From contig NZ_JAJMOX010000001.1 in the NCBI RefSeq assembly GCF_020991455.1, positions 186,001 to 250,000 of the forward strand: 64,000 nucleotides of DNA. The letters are read 5' to 3'. Positions 55,806 to 63,243 of the stretch are shown here, piece after piece; positions within the stretch are counted from its first letter, which is position 1; the number at the start of each line of letters is the position of its first letter. This DNA is from Flavobacterium sp. JAS. Lineage in GTDB: Bacteria; Bacteroidota; Bacteroidia; Flavobacteriales; Flavobacteriaceae. The translations under genes were made by a program, and so were the position numbers. The notes under the pieces were generated by a model. That model made no database searches. It had not been told where the DNA came from and saw only the letters and a program-made list of their open reading frames with translations.

Positions 55806-58652
55806 ATGAAAAAAAATCTAGTAATAGCTTTAGGTCTTTTGACAATTTCAGGCATTTATGCACAGGAAAATAAAAAAGAACAAGACAGCTTAAAGAATAA
55901 TGAATTGTCTGAAGTGACAATAATTGGATCAAGAAGTAAAAACAGAGTAAAAACAGATGTGCCAGTTCCAGTTGATGTTTTTAATATCTCTGAAATAACA
56001 AAAGGTTCGCCACAAACCAGTGTGACTCAAATTTTAAATTATGTTGCACCCTCTTTTACCAGTAATGCAACTTCAACTGCAGATGCAACAGATCACGTAG
56101 ATCCTGCACAATTGAGAGGTTTGGGACCAGATCAGGTTTTGATTTTGGTAAATGGTAAACGCAGACATACAAGCGCATTAGTAAATATCAATGGTTCTCC
56201 GGGAAGAGGATCTGTTGGAACAGATTTAAACGCGATTCCGTCGTTTGCAATCGAAAGAATCGAAGTTTTGCGTGACGGAGCTGCCGCACAATATGGTTCA
56301 GATGCTATTGCGGGGGTTATTAATATTGTATTGAAAAAGAATGCCAATTTTATTTCAGGAGGCGTTCAATATGGTACAAACTTATCTTCGGGATCTAATA
56401 ATTTTAAAGGCGGCGCCGATGGTCAAAACCTGCAAATAGATTTGAATTACGGAACTTCGTTAGGTAAAGCAGGAAGTTTCCTGAATGTTACTGCAAGTGC
56501 CGTTACCAGACAAGCAACAAGCAGAGCAGGAATTAGAAGTAATGCAATTTTTAATGCCTACAATGCGGTCGAAAACAGAGCTGCTCAGGATGGTGTTTAT
56601 ATAAACTCATTGTTTAGTAATATTAACAACACTTCAAACTCGGCACAAATTCTTAGTTCGTTGAAACAATATGCACCACAAGTGACTTATTTTACAACGG
56701 CACAGCAAACTGCAATTTCATCGGCAACGACTATTGCTCAAATGCAAACGGCTTTGGGATTTGATGCGACTAATAATGAATTGGCGTACAGAGGTCAGGA
56801 AAGAAGCGATTATAATATGAGTGTTGGTCAGTCAGAATTGGCTTCGGGACAAGCGTATTATAATTTAAAATATCCTTTAAGTGATATTACCTCTTTGTAT
56901 TCTTTTGGTGGAGTTTCGTATAGAAATGGTAAATCTTATGCTTTTAACAGATTACCAAACGGTTCCGGAACTTTCACGCAAGTGTATGAAAACGGATTTT
57001 TGCCAGAGATAGAATCTGATATTCTAGATCTTTCATCAGCAGTAGGACTTACAACTCAATTATTTGGTTTTGATACCGATATTAGTACAAACCTTGGTAC
57101 GAACTCCTTTAAATATGATGTAAACAATACTATCAATGCAACTTTAGGAACTAATTCGCCTTTTAGTTTTTACGCCGGTAAAGTTTCGTTTTTACAAAGC
57201 ACAACCAATTTAGATTTGACTAAAAAGTACGATGTTTTAGAAGGATTGAACGTTGCTTTTGGTGGAGAATTCAGATATGAAAATTACCAAATTAAAGCAG
57301 GAGATGAAGCGTCTTACGGATTGTATGATATCAACGAAAATTTGGTTTCCGGAATTTTGCCAAGTAATTCACCATTAATCGTTACAGACTTTTTCGGAAA
57401 TAAACGTGGAGCAGGAGCACAAGGTTTCTCAGGTTTCCAACCATCGGATGCAAAAGAAAAAGACAGAAAAAGTGGTGCAGCTTATATCGATTTAGAATTA
57501 AATGCTACAGAAAAATGGCTTTTAAACGGAGCAGCACGTTATGAGAATTATTCTGATTTTGGAAGTACAGTTACCTTTAAATTAGCGTCTCTTTTGAAAT
57601 TGACTGATAATATCAATTGGAGAATTTCGGGACAAACCGGTTTTAGAGCGCCATCATTACAACAAAAATATTTTGAGGCAAGTTCAACTCAGTTTATAAA
57701 TGGTTCACCGTATCAGGTTGGTTATTTTACAAATGATTCTCAGGCAGCAAAAAGTATTGGAGTTGAAAACCTGAAACCTGAAAAATCTAAAAGTATCAGT
57801 ACAGGATTTACATTCAAAATTCCGGAAGCAAATATTACAATCGCAACAGATGCTTATTTTACAAGAATCGACGACAGGGTTGTGTTAACCGGACAATATG
57901 CAAGACCAACTGATGCGCAGATAGATGCAGCAACTTCACCGGCACAAAAAGATGCATTGACATTGTTTCAACAAGCATTTGATTTAAAAGGTGTCGAAAG
58001 AGCTTCGTTCTGGACTAACGGAATCAACTCTGAAACTAAAGGTATTGATGTAGTTATTTCTCAGAAATATGATGTTATTCCTGACTTTGTGATCAGAAAT
58101 GATTTGGCGCTAAGTTATAATGAAACAAAAAGAGTTGGAGATTTAAATGTTCCTCAATCTATTATAGATGCAGGTGGAGAACCTTATAAATATTCATTTT
58201 TTCCTGAATCAAGCAGAATTTATTTAGAAGAGGCAATTCCGAAATTGAAAGCGAATTTAATGACAACATTCAGTATTAAAAAACTGGATATCTATTTAAG
58301 AAACAGCTATTTTGGAGCAGTTACAGATCCGGGAGCGACAGATGTAAACTTAGACGGATCAGCTTCTGTTTATGAGCATCCGGAATACAGTGCAAAAATT
58401 GTAACCGATTTATCTCTCGGATATCAAATCAATGAGAAATTCAGATTCACACTTGGGTTTAATAATATAGGAGATGTTTATCCGGACAGAAATAATCCTG
58501 CAACTCCTGCATTTACGAATACAACGCCAACATTGTCTCCTGCGCCAAGTACAGATTTAAGCAACGCAAATCAGTTTGCTTATTCAAGAGCAGTGTCACA
58601 ATTTGGATTGAATGGAAGATTTGGTTTTGCAAGACTAAGTTTTAAATTCTAA
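55806..58652 (+). CDS. TonB-dependent receptor behind a Cys/Met leader
   Basis: 948 aa: signal peptide (VIALGLLTISGIYAQ), a TonB-box-like LSEVTIIGSRSK, a plug (about 50-180) with DPAQLRGLGPDQVLILVNGKRRH and ERIEVLRDGAAAQYGSDAIAGVINIVLKKN, then a large barrel ending FGFARLSFKF. No carboxypeptidase-like domain is present. The terminator and sulfur-amino-acid leader upstream, and the metK/metY neighbourhood, suggest uptake of a sulfur-containing compound. The substrate itself is not readable from the sequence. Confidence 0.88.
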   Translation: MKKNLVIALGLLTISGIYAQENKKEQDSLKNNELSEVTIIGSRSKNRVKTDVPVPVDVFNISEITKGSPQTSVTQILNYVAPSFTSNATSTADATDHVDPAQLRGLGPDQVLILVNGKRRHTSALVNINGSPGRGSVGTDLNAIPSFAIERIEVLRDGAAAQYGSDAIAGVINIVLKKNANFISGGVQYGTNLSSGSNNFKGGADGQNLQIDLNYGTSLGKAGSFLNVTASAVTRQATSRAGIRSNAIFNAYNAVENRAAQDGVYINSLFSNINNTSNSAQILSSLKQYAPQVTYFTTAQQTAISSATTIAQMQTALGFDATNNELAYRGQERSDYNMSVGQSELASGQAYYNLKYPLSDITSLYSFGGVSYRNGKSYAFNRLPNGSGTFTQVYENGFLPEIESDILDLSSAVGLTTQLFGFDTDISTNLGTNSFKYDVNNTINATLGTNSPFSFYAGKVSFLQSTTNLDLTKKYDVLEGLNVAFGGEFRYENYQIKAGDEASYGLYDINENLVSGILPSNSPLIVTDFFGNKRGAGAQGFSGFQPSDAKEKDRKSGAAYIDLELNATEKWLLNGAARYENYSDFGSTVTFKLASLLKLTDNINWRISGQTGFRAPSLQQKYFEASSTQFINGSPYQVGYFTNDSQAAKSIGVENLKPEKSKSISTGFTFKIPEANITIATDAYFTRIDDRVVLTGQYARPTDAQIDAATSPAQKDALTLFQQAFDLKGVERASFWTNGINSETKGIDVVISQKYDVIPDFVIRNDLALSYNETKRVGDLNVPQSIIDAGGEPYKYSFFPESSRIYLEEAIPKLKANLMTTFSIKKLDIYLRNSYFGAVTDPGATDVNLDGSASVYEHPEYSAKIVTDLSLGYQINEKFRFTLGFNNIGDVYPDRNNPATPAFTNTTPTLSPAPSTDLSNANQFAYSRAVSQFGLNGRFGFARLSFKF

Positions 58653-58915
58653 AAGTTTGAAATATTACGCATATTAGCCACAGATTAAGCGGATTGAACG
58701 GATTAACGCAGATTTTTTTCAATCATTTTAATCTTTTAATCTGTGGCTAAACTTTTTTGAAGGATGCGAATCATTTTTATTTATAATATATAAGGAGAAA
58801 ATAAAAAGAATCAGTGTAGATCAGTTTAAATCCGTACAATCCGTGGGCCTAATTTTTTAAAAGAAATACCAGCAATTTCAGTGTAAGAAAATATTTAAAT
58901 GTTAAATGTTATTTT
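58653..58915. repeat. intergenic region with a 15-bp inverted repeat
   Basis: TTAGCCACAGATTAA (58674-58688) and TTAATCTGTGGCTAA (58736-58750) are perfect complements, with AGCGGATTGAACGGATTAACG between them. A further related phrase (ATCCGTACAATCCGTGGGCC) lies near 58830. This wording is typical of flavobacterial interspersed elements. No coding sequence is seen. Confidence 0.65.
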
Positions 58916-58919
58916 TTGA

Positions 58920-58951
58920 TTTGGTAGTTCTAAAAATAGTTTCTATATTTA
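58920..58951 (+). promoter_or_regulatory. promoter of leader 2 / metY operon
   Basis: TTTGG around 58920-58924, then TATATTTA at 58944-58951, with a 20-bp spacer after TTG. It matches the TTG/TAnnTTTG consensus with one mismatch. The leader ORF starts 48 bp later. Confidence 0.6.
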
Positions 58952-58998
58952 CTCTATCGAATTAGTCGAATTAAAAAAAATGAATTAATTTAAAAAAA

Positions 58999-59085
58999 AT
59001 GAAAATGAAAACAATAGCGAATAATATGATTATATGTTGTGAGATGATGCAAATGTGCATCCCAAATCGCTGTTGCCAAAAGTAA
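58999..59085 (+). CDS. leader peptide 2 (28 aa, five Cys and six Met)
   Basis: A 28-codon ORF that starts MKMKTIANNM, continues IICCEMMQMC and ends IPNRCCQK. Five Cys (two adjacent pairs) and six Met in 28 residues is extreme in this low-Cys genome. It sits between a promoter and a terminator ahead of a methionine-synthesis operon. The last codons (TGC CAA AAG, 59074-59082) can pair with the terminator 5' arm. These features match an amino-acid-sensing leader for Cys and/or Met. Translation is inferred. Confidence 0.75.
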   Translation: MKMKTIANNMIICCEMMQMCIPNRCCQK

Positions 59086-59153
59086 AAGAGTAAGTCTTTG
59101 TTATAGTTAGAACTATAAGCCCTTTTGGTAGCCATCCGAAAGGGCTTTTTTTT
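59046..59153 (+). terminator. attenuator 2: leader hairpin, antiterminator and terminator
   Basis: Terminator AAGCCCTTT (59117-59125) / AAAGGGCTT (59139-59147) plus T-tract. The 5' arm CTTTTGGTA (59122-59130) can instead pair over 9 bp (one wobble) with TGCCAAAAG (59074-59082), the last codons of leader 2. Two other perfect hairpins occur: GATGCA/TGCATC (59046-59061) inside the leader, and TTATAGTT/AACTATAA (59101-59118) just before the terminator. A ribosome at the stop codon would block the antiterminator; one stalled at the earlier Cys-Cys or Met codons would free it. Confidence 0.75.
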
Positions 59154-59178
59154 ATTTCAACATTTTAAATTTTAAATC

Positions 59179-59367
59179 ATGAAAACATTAGATATAAATA
59201 CCATCGCATTTCAGTACTTATTGAGAACAGATTCTCAAAAAAATAATGAAAACTCGGAAGAACTAACAAGTGAAGTTCTAAAGTACAATCCGGAACTATA
59301 TATAAGAGATCAAAAATCGTTGTTGTTCCAGATGTACAATCTCGAAGAAGAAGACCTTTTTGTTTAG
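59179..59367 (+). CDS. small protein of a two-member family (SLLFxMY motif), ahead of metY
   Basis: A 62-aa acidic protein with no signal peptide or membrane segment. Its C-terminus, KSLLFQMYNLEEEDLFV, matches the end of the 67-aa protein at 62667 (NSLLFLMYSKENETLFI) in the pattern SLLFxMYxxExExLF-V/I. The two also share an N-terminal TL dipeptide after the start, but otherwise diverge. It is the first gene behind attenuator 2 and 72 bp before metY, so it is expected to be expressed with sulfur assimilation. I know no function; a small regulator or enzyme partner is possible. Confidence 0.65.
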   Translation: MKTLDINTIAFQYLLRTDSQKNNENSEELTSEVLKYNPELYIRDQKSLLFQMYNLEEEDLFV

Positions 59368-59439
59368 ACAATATCAATTTCAATAACAATTTCAATAACA
59401 ATATATAATAGTATTAACAATACCTAAAAAACTAAGATC

Positions 59440-60744
59440 ATGAGCACACAAAAATTTGCAACAAACGCACTACACGCAGGACACGATGTTACTAAAAATG
59501 CAGGAACCAGAGCGGTGCCTATTTACCAGACATCATCGTATGTATTTAATAATTCAGATCACGCTGCTAATTTATTTGGCTTAGCCGAAGCCGGATTTAT
59601 TTATACCCGATTAAATAACCCAACAAATGATGTTTTGGAACAACGGCTTGCAGCGCTTGAAGGCGGAATTGGAGCAGTCGTTACAGCATCTGGAGCATCG
59701 GCAATTTCGACAACATTTTTGACTTTGCTAAAAGCGGGCGATCATATTGTGGCTTCAAACAGTTTGTATGGCGGAACTTATAATTTGCTAAAGGTAACTT
59801 TGCCACGTTTAGGAATCACAACGACTTTTGTAGATCCGTCTAAACCGGAAAACTTCACAAAAGCGGCTAAAGAAAATACAAGAGCCTTTTTTGTAGAATC
59901 TTTAGGAAACCCAAAACTTGATGTATTAGACCTGAAAGGAATTTCGGCGGAAGCCAAAAACTTCAAAGTACCTTTTATTGTAGACAATACAGTAGCTACT
60001 CCTTATTTATTGAACCCAATTGAATATGGAGCAAATATTGTGATTCACTCATTGACTAAATATATCTCCGGAAACGGAACTTCATTAGGAGGCGCCATTA
60101 TTGATGCCGGAAATTTTGACTGGTCTAACGGAAAATTCCCTGAATTTACAGAACCTTCAGCAGGATATCACGGATTAGTATATCACGAAGCTTTAGGAAA
60201 TGCCGCTTTTATTGCAAAAGCAAGAATTGAAGGATTACGTGATTTTGGCGCAGCTTTGAGTCCGTTTAATGCTTTTCAAATCATTCAGGGATTAGAAACT
60301 TTACCAATCCGAATTAAGAAACATAGCGAAAATGCTTTGGCTTTAGCCGAATGGTTAGAAAAACAAGATGAGGTAGTTTGGGTAAACTATCCAGGTTTGA
60401 AAAATAATAAATACTACGATTTAGCGCAACAATATTTACCGAAAGGACAAAGTGGCGTAATCACTTTTGGATTAAAAGGTGGTTTTGAAGCGGCAAAAAA
60501 AGTAGTTGATGAAACTAAACTGTTCTCACTTTTGGCAAATATTGGTGATACAAAATCATTAATTATTCATCCGGCAAGTACAACGCACCAACAATTGTCT
60601 GATGCAGACCAATTAGAAACAGGAGTTTCAAAAGATTTAATCCGACTTTCGGTTGGAATTGAAGATATCGAAGATTTAATAGCTGATTTGCAAACCGTTT
60701 TCACAAGCGTAACACAATCGCAATACAGCATTAATAAAAATTAG
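59440..60744 (+). CDS. metY: O-acetylhomoserine sulfhydrylase (PLP-dependent)
   Basis: A 434-aa Cys/Met-metabolism PLP enzyme. Motifs: TRAVPIYQTSSYVFNN, YTRLNNPTNDVLEQRLAALEGG, ASGASAISTTFLTLLKAGDHIVASNSLYGGTYNLL, ESLGNPKLDV, the PLP lysine in IHSLTKYISGNG, and LSVGIEDIEDLI. The length and the NGKFPEFTEPSAGYHG insertion fit MetY rather than MetB/MetC. It makes homocysteine from O-acetylhomoserine and sulfide. It lies behind attenuator 2 and the 62-aa protein gene, upstream of a homoserine dehydrogenase gene. Confidence 0.93.
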   Translation: MSTQKFATNALHAGHDVTKNAGTRAVPIYQTSSYVFNNSDHAANLFGLAEAGFIYTRLNNPTNDVLEQRLAALEGGIGAVVTASGASAISTTFLTLLKAGDHIVASNSLYGGTYNLLKVTLPRLGITTTFVDPSKPENFTKAAKENTRAFFVESLGNPKLDVLDLKGISAEAKNFKVPFIVDNTVATPYLLNPIEYGANIVIHSLTKYISGNGTSLGGAIIDAGNFDWSNGKFPEFTEPSAGYHGLVYHEALGNAAFIAKARIEGLRDFGAALSPFNAFQIIQGLETLPIRIKKHSENALALAEWLEKQDEVVWVNYPGLKNNKYYDLAQQYLPKGQSGVITFGLKGGFEAAKKVVDETKLFSLLANIGDTKSLIIHPASTTHQQLSDADQLETGVSKDLIRLSVGIEDIEDLIADLQTVFTSVTQSQYSINKN

Positions 60745-60838
60745 GTTTTTTTGTTTTTTGTTTGAAAAATTGCCTTTAGCAGCGTGAGTTCTGCTAGAGG
60801 TGATTTTTTATAAAAAGCAAATCTGTATAAAAAATTTC

Positions 60839-60936
60839 ACCATATAAGTTATATAAGTTCATTTTGTAGAGACGCGCGGCAGTGTGTCTAAATTATAAGT
60901 TGACAATATTAAATGAACTCATATTACTTATATGGT
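60839..60936. repeat. nested interspersed repeat between metY and hom
   Basis: A 26-bp arm (60839-60864, beginning ACCATATAAGT and ending AGTTCATTT) is matched at 24 of 26 positions by the inverted copy at 60911-60936. The loop contains TAGAGACGCGCGGCAGTG and TGTCT, another palindromic repeat-like phrase. It can form a large hairpin in the metY-hom transcript. Confidence 0.75.
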
Positions 60937-60964
60937 TTAATCAAACCCCAATAAATTAGAAATT

Positions 60965-62053
60965 ATGTCAAAGCTTAAAATAAATATCATCCTTTTTGGA
61001 ATTGGAAATATCGGGAGTACTTTGATCAATCAAATTATAGAAAGTCAGGAGTTTTTTCTCGAAAGTAAAAATGTCGATTTTCATTTTCCAATTATCACCA
61101 ATTCAACAGTGGCTTTTTTCGAGAAAGAAGGCGTTGGATATGCTTGGGAAACCAATTTCCTGGAATTGGCAGTTCCTTTTAAAGTGCAGGATATTATTGA
61201 ATTTGCCAAAGTAAATGAATTTGAGAATCTAATTGCGGTAGATGCTACGGCAAGTGACGAACTAATTCATCATTATAATACGTTGATCGAAAACGGATTT
61301 AATATCGTGGCGGTAAATAAAAAAGCCAATACATTGCCAATTGACTTATATAAAGAGATTAGAGCAAATCTTAAAAAGTACGACAAAGAGTTTTTGTATG
61401 AAACATCGGTTGATACCGGTTTTCCTGTTTTACAGACTTTAAGAGATTTGTATTATTCAGGAGAAAAAATCACAAAGATTCGAGGTGTCTTTTCAGACAA
61501 TCTGAGTTATGTCTTTAATCGATTTGCAACAGAAGAAGCTACTTTTTCTTCGCTTTTAAAAGATGCGAGTTTACTCGGATTAATGCGTTCTACTTTTAAA
61601 GAGGATTTATCCGGAAATGATACGGCAAGAAAACTACTGATTTTGACGAGAGAAATCGGGAAGGATTTTGATTTATCAGATATAAAAATCAATTCTCTTA
61701 TTAGTGATGAACATTTAGAAAAAAATGGCATTCTTAATAAAGAAGCGGTTGATAAATCATTTAAAATTGCAAAAATCACCCAGGCAGACAATCATGTCTT
61801 GAGATATGTAGGAGAATTTGATGTGGAGAAAAATACCTTAGAAGTCAAGTTAGTTTCAGAACCCATTTCGTCAGCCATTGGTCAATTGAAAGGATCTGAT
61901 ACTATTTTCGAAATCTACACCCAATCTTATGCAGATGTTCCAATCGTAATTCAAAGTGCATCGGCATGTAAACAGGCTATTTCAAGAGGAGTAATAACTG
62001 ACATTTTGAAAGTGGCTGAAAAAATTAAAAACAAAGAAGCAGTTTGGTTGTAA
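60965..62053 (+). CDS. hom: homoserine dehydrogenase (monofunctional)
   Basis: 362 aa. N-terminal Rossmann motif INIILFGIGNIGSTLINQI, then VDATASDELIHHYNTLIENGFNIVAVNKKAN (cofactor/substrate region), YETSVDTGFPVLQTLRDLYYSGEKITKIRGVFSDNLSYVF (catalytic domain) and DLSGNDTARKLLILTREIG. There is no aspartokinase part and no C-terminal ACT domain, so this form lacks the usual feedback module. It supplies homoserine for O-acetylhomoserine, the substrate of MetY. A large repeat lies between it and metY, but no T-tract terminator. Confidence 0.9.
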   Translation: MSKLKINIILFGIGNIGSTLINQIIESQEFFLESKNVDFHFPIITNSTVAFFEKEGVGYAWETNFLELAVPFKVQDIIEFAKVNEFENLIAVDATASDELIHHYNTLIENGFNIVAVNKKANTLPIDLYKEIRANLKKYDKEFLYETSVDTGFPVLQTLRDLYYSGEKITKIRGVFSDNLSYVFNRFATEEATFSSLLKDASLLGLMRSTFKEDLSGNDTARKLLILTREIGKDFDLSDIKINSLISDEHLEKNGILNKEAVDKSFKIAKITQADNHVLRYVGEFDVEKNTLEVKLVSEPISSAIGQLKGSDTIFEIYTQSYADVPIVIQSASACKQAISRGVITDILKVAEKIKNKEAVWL

Positions 62054-62126
62054 GTGGTTTTTAATAGTAGTTAGTTGTTCTTTGATATATTGAAACAGGA
62101 AAGTTCATAACATATTTTTTTGTAAG

Positions 62127-62199
62127 TTTTAACGTTCATTTTAATAAAAGCCAATTTTGTAAGATGTTTTTTAACGTTAAATTGATGTTTTTTAACGTT
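62127..62199. promoter_or_regulatory. phased AACGTT repeats upstream of promoter 3
   Basis: GATGTTTTTTAACGTT occurs twice (62163-62178, 62184-62199), and a shorter TTTTAACGTT at 62127-62136. The palindromic AACGTT cores start at 62131, 62173 and 62194, spaced 42 and 21 bp, i.e. on one face of the helix. The last site ends 27 bp before the -33 box of leader 3. This arrangement suggests an activator or repressor array. Confidence 0.5.
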
Positions 62200-62225
62200 T
62201 TTTAAGATTAATTTGTTGATCCTCA

Positions 62226-62257
62226 CTTGTGTAATTGAAAAAATATTCGCACATTTG
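62226..62257 (+). promoter_or_regulatory. promoter of leader 3
   Basis: CTTG with TTG at 62227-62229, 20-bp spacer, CACATTTG at 62250-62257. It has the same spacing and box type as the other promoters of the sulfur region. About 155 nt separate it from the leader ORF. Confidence 0.55.
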
Positions 62258-62306
62258 TAACACCTCCAAATTACCAAAAAATAGATTTAGTATTCTAGAT
62301 ATAGTT

Positions 62307-62402
62307 ATGGCAATCGGAGCAAAAGTTGAAAAACTTTATTTCTTATTGATTCTTAAAAGAAGAATAGGTCAAAAGTGTTTCAATAGTTTCGAAAGCTTAT
62401 AA
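62307..62402 (+). CDS. possible 31-aa ORF upstream of leader 3
   Basis: An ATG-started ORF in the 5' region between promoter 3 and leader 3, ending 10 bp before the leader ATG. It has one Cys and a basic/hydrophobic middle (KLYFLLILKRRIGQK). It may be untranslated leader RNA; I list it because it fits exactly between the promoter and the leader. Confidence 0.25.
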   Translation: MAIGAKVEKLYFLLILKRRIGQKCFNSFESL

Positions 62403-62412
62403 AATTAAACAA

Positions 62413-62517
62413 ATGCAAGAATTTTTTAAAATAGCAGCAAATAAGTCACAGATGAATAAGTCCCTACAGATGAACAAGATGTTTAATGTCGCACGTATTT
62501 GTGTATGCGTCTGTTGA
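62413..62517 (+). CDS. leader peptide 3 (34 aa, ending ICVCVC)
   Basis: A 34-codon ORF ending VARICVCVC, three Cys codons in the last five positions immediately before TGA. It has four Met (start, 14, 20, 23). Internal ATGs at those positions are alternative starts. Alternating Cys at the very end is the pattern expected when a ribosome must read several Cys codons near an attenuator. Terminator and antiterminator follow. Translation is inferred. Confidence 0.7.
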   Translation: MQEFFKIAANKSQMNKSLQMNKMFNVARICVCVC

Positions 62518-62587
62518 TACTAAAAGTATATATAAGTTGTTAAAAACTTAAACCCTTTTGGTATTAAAAACCCAAAAGGGTTTTTTT
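62517..62587 (+). terminator. attenuator 3: antiterminator and terminator
   Basis: Terminator AACCCTTTTGG (62551-62561) / CCAAAAGGGTT (62572-62582), a perfect 11-bp stem with T-tract. The alternative is ATACTAAAAG (62517-62526), which starts in the leader stop codon and pairs over 10 bp with one wobble with CTTTTGGTAT (62555-62564). The core CCCTTTTGGTA is shared with attenuator 2, so the two are related elements. Confidence 0.75.
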
Positions 62588-62666
62588 ATTCCATTTGGTT
62601 ACCATAACAAAGAATTAAAGAAATAGTAAAGATTATAAAACGCAAACTAACATAAACTTAAATATT

Positions 62667-62870
62667 ATGAGCACATTAAACTACTTAACAAAAACTTTTT
62701 CAACATTGAAAAACTTGAGAGCTAAAAGAAACAATCCGCCACCGCCAATAAATGAATTGGTACATCCAAGATTCGGAATCACAGAAACGGATAAAGTAAC
62801 GGAGAAAAAAGAGCCAAACTCATTATTGTTTTTGATGTATTCAAAAGAAAATGAAACACTTTTTATCTAA
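62667..62870 (+). CDS. small protein of a two-member family (SLLFxMY motif), ahead of metX
   Basis: A 67-aa soluble protein: basic N-terminal half (TLKNLRAKRNN), a run of four Pro, then PRFGITETDKVTEKKEP and the C-terminal NSLLFLMYSKENETLFI. That end matches the last residues of the 62-aa protein at 59179. Both follow related Cys-leader attenuators and precede methionine genes. The conserved end and variable front suggest a short binding motif rather than an enzyme. Function unknown. Confidence 0.65.
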   Translation: MSTLNYLTKTFSTLKNLRAKRNNPPPPINELVHPRFGITETDKVTEKKEPNSLLFLMYSKENETLFI

Positions 62871-62998
62871 ATCGAAGAGTGTTATAAAATAAGGGAAACC
62901 TGCTTAATTTTACTGGGCAAATTGTTCGGTAATTTTTTGCGTATAATAGTTTTTGGTTGAATTATGTTTAAGAAATTGCGGAATCAGTTTCGATAAAA

Positions 62999-63030
62999 TT
63001 TGTTTGTTTAAGAAATAAGTAGTTAATTTG
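62999..63030 (+). promoter_or_regulatory. promoter of metX
   Basis: TTTG at 62999-63002, 20-bp spacer, TTAATTTG at 63023-63030 followed by CACC. The SAM-I aptamer begins 28 bp later. metX can therefore be transcribed separately from the small protein upstream. Confidence 0.6.
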
Positions 63031-63058
63031 CACCTTTAAGTTCAAAAACGTATTGAAA

Positions 63059-63165
63059 TGTTATAAAGAAAGGACGAGGGATTAGACCCGATGAATCCTT
63101 AGCAACCCTTCGTTAAAGCGAAGAAGGTGCTGCATTCTACCACGCCCAAACGTGGAAAGATAACA
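63059..63165 (+). promoter_or_regulatory. SAM-I (S-box) riboswitch of metX
   Basis: P1 TGTTAT (63059-63064) / ATAACA (63160-63165). The conserved core follows in order: AAAGAAAGGACGAGGGATTA, GACCCGATGAATCCTTAGC, AACCC, then the P3 hairpin TTCGTTAAAGCGAA, AAGGTGCTGCATTCTACC, and GTGGAAAGATAACA. This is the full S-box pattern. Downstream, CTTTCTTT (near 63195) is complementary to AAAGAAAG in the aptamer and may form the expression switch. Confidence 0.92.
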
Positions 63166-63243
63166 ACAAGAATTTTCTAGTTTCACTCTAGTACTTTCTT
63201 TCTAATATTTCCACATACAAATCAATAATAAAAAGATTTGAAA

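Noticed and set aside
60745..60964. A further leader peptide upstream of hom
   Set aside because: No short Cys/Met-rich ORF or T-tract terminator is present; the gap is taken up by palindromic repeats.
62071..62277. 68-codon minus-strand ORF between hom and leader 3
   Set aside because: It covers the AACGTT repeats and promoter 3; its Lys/Asn/Ile-rich translation looks random.
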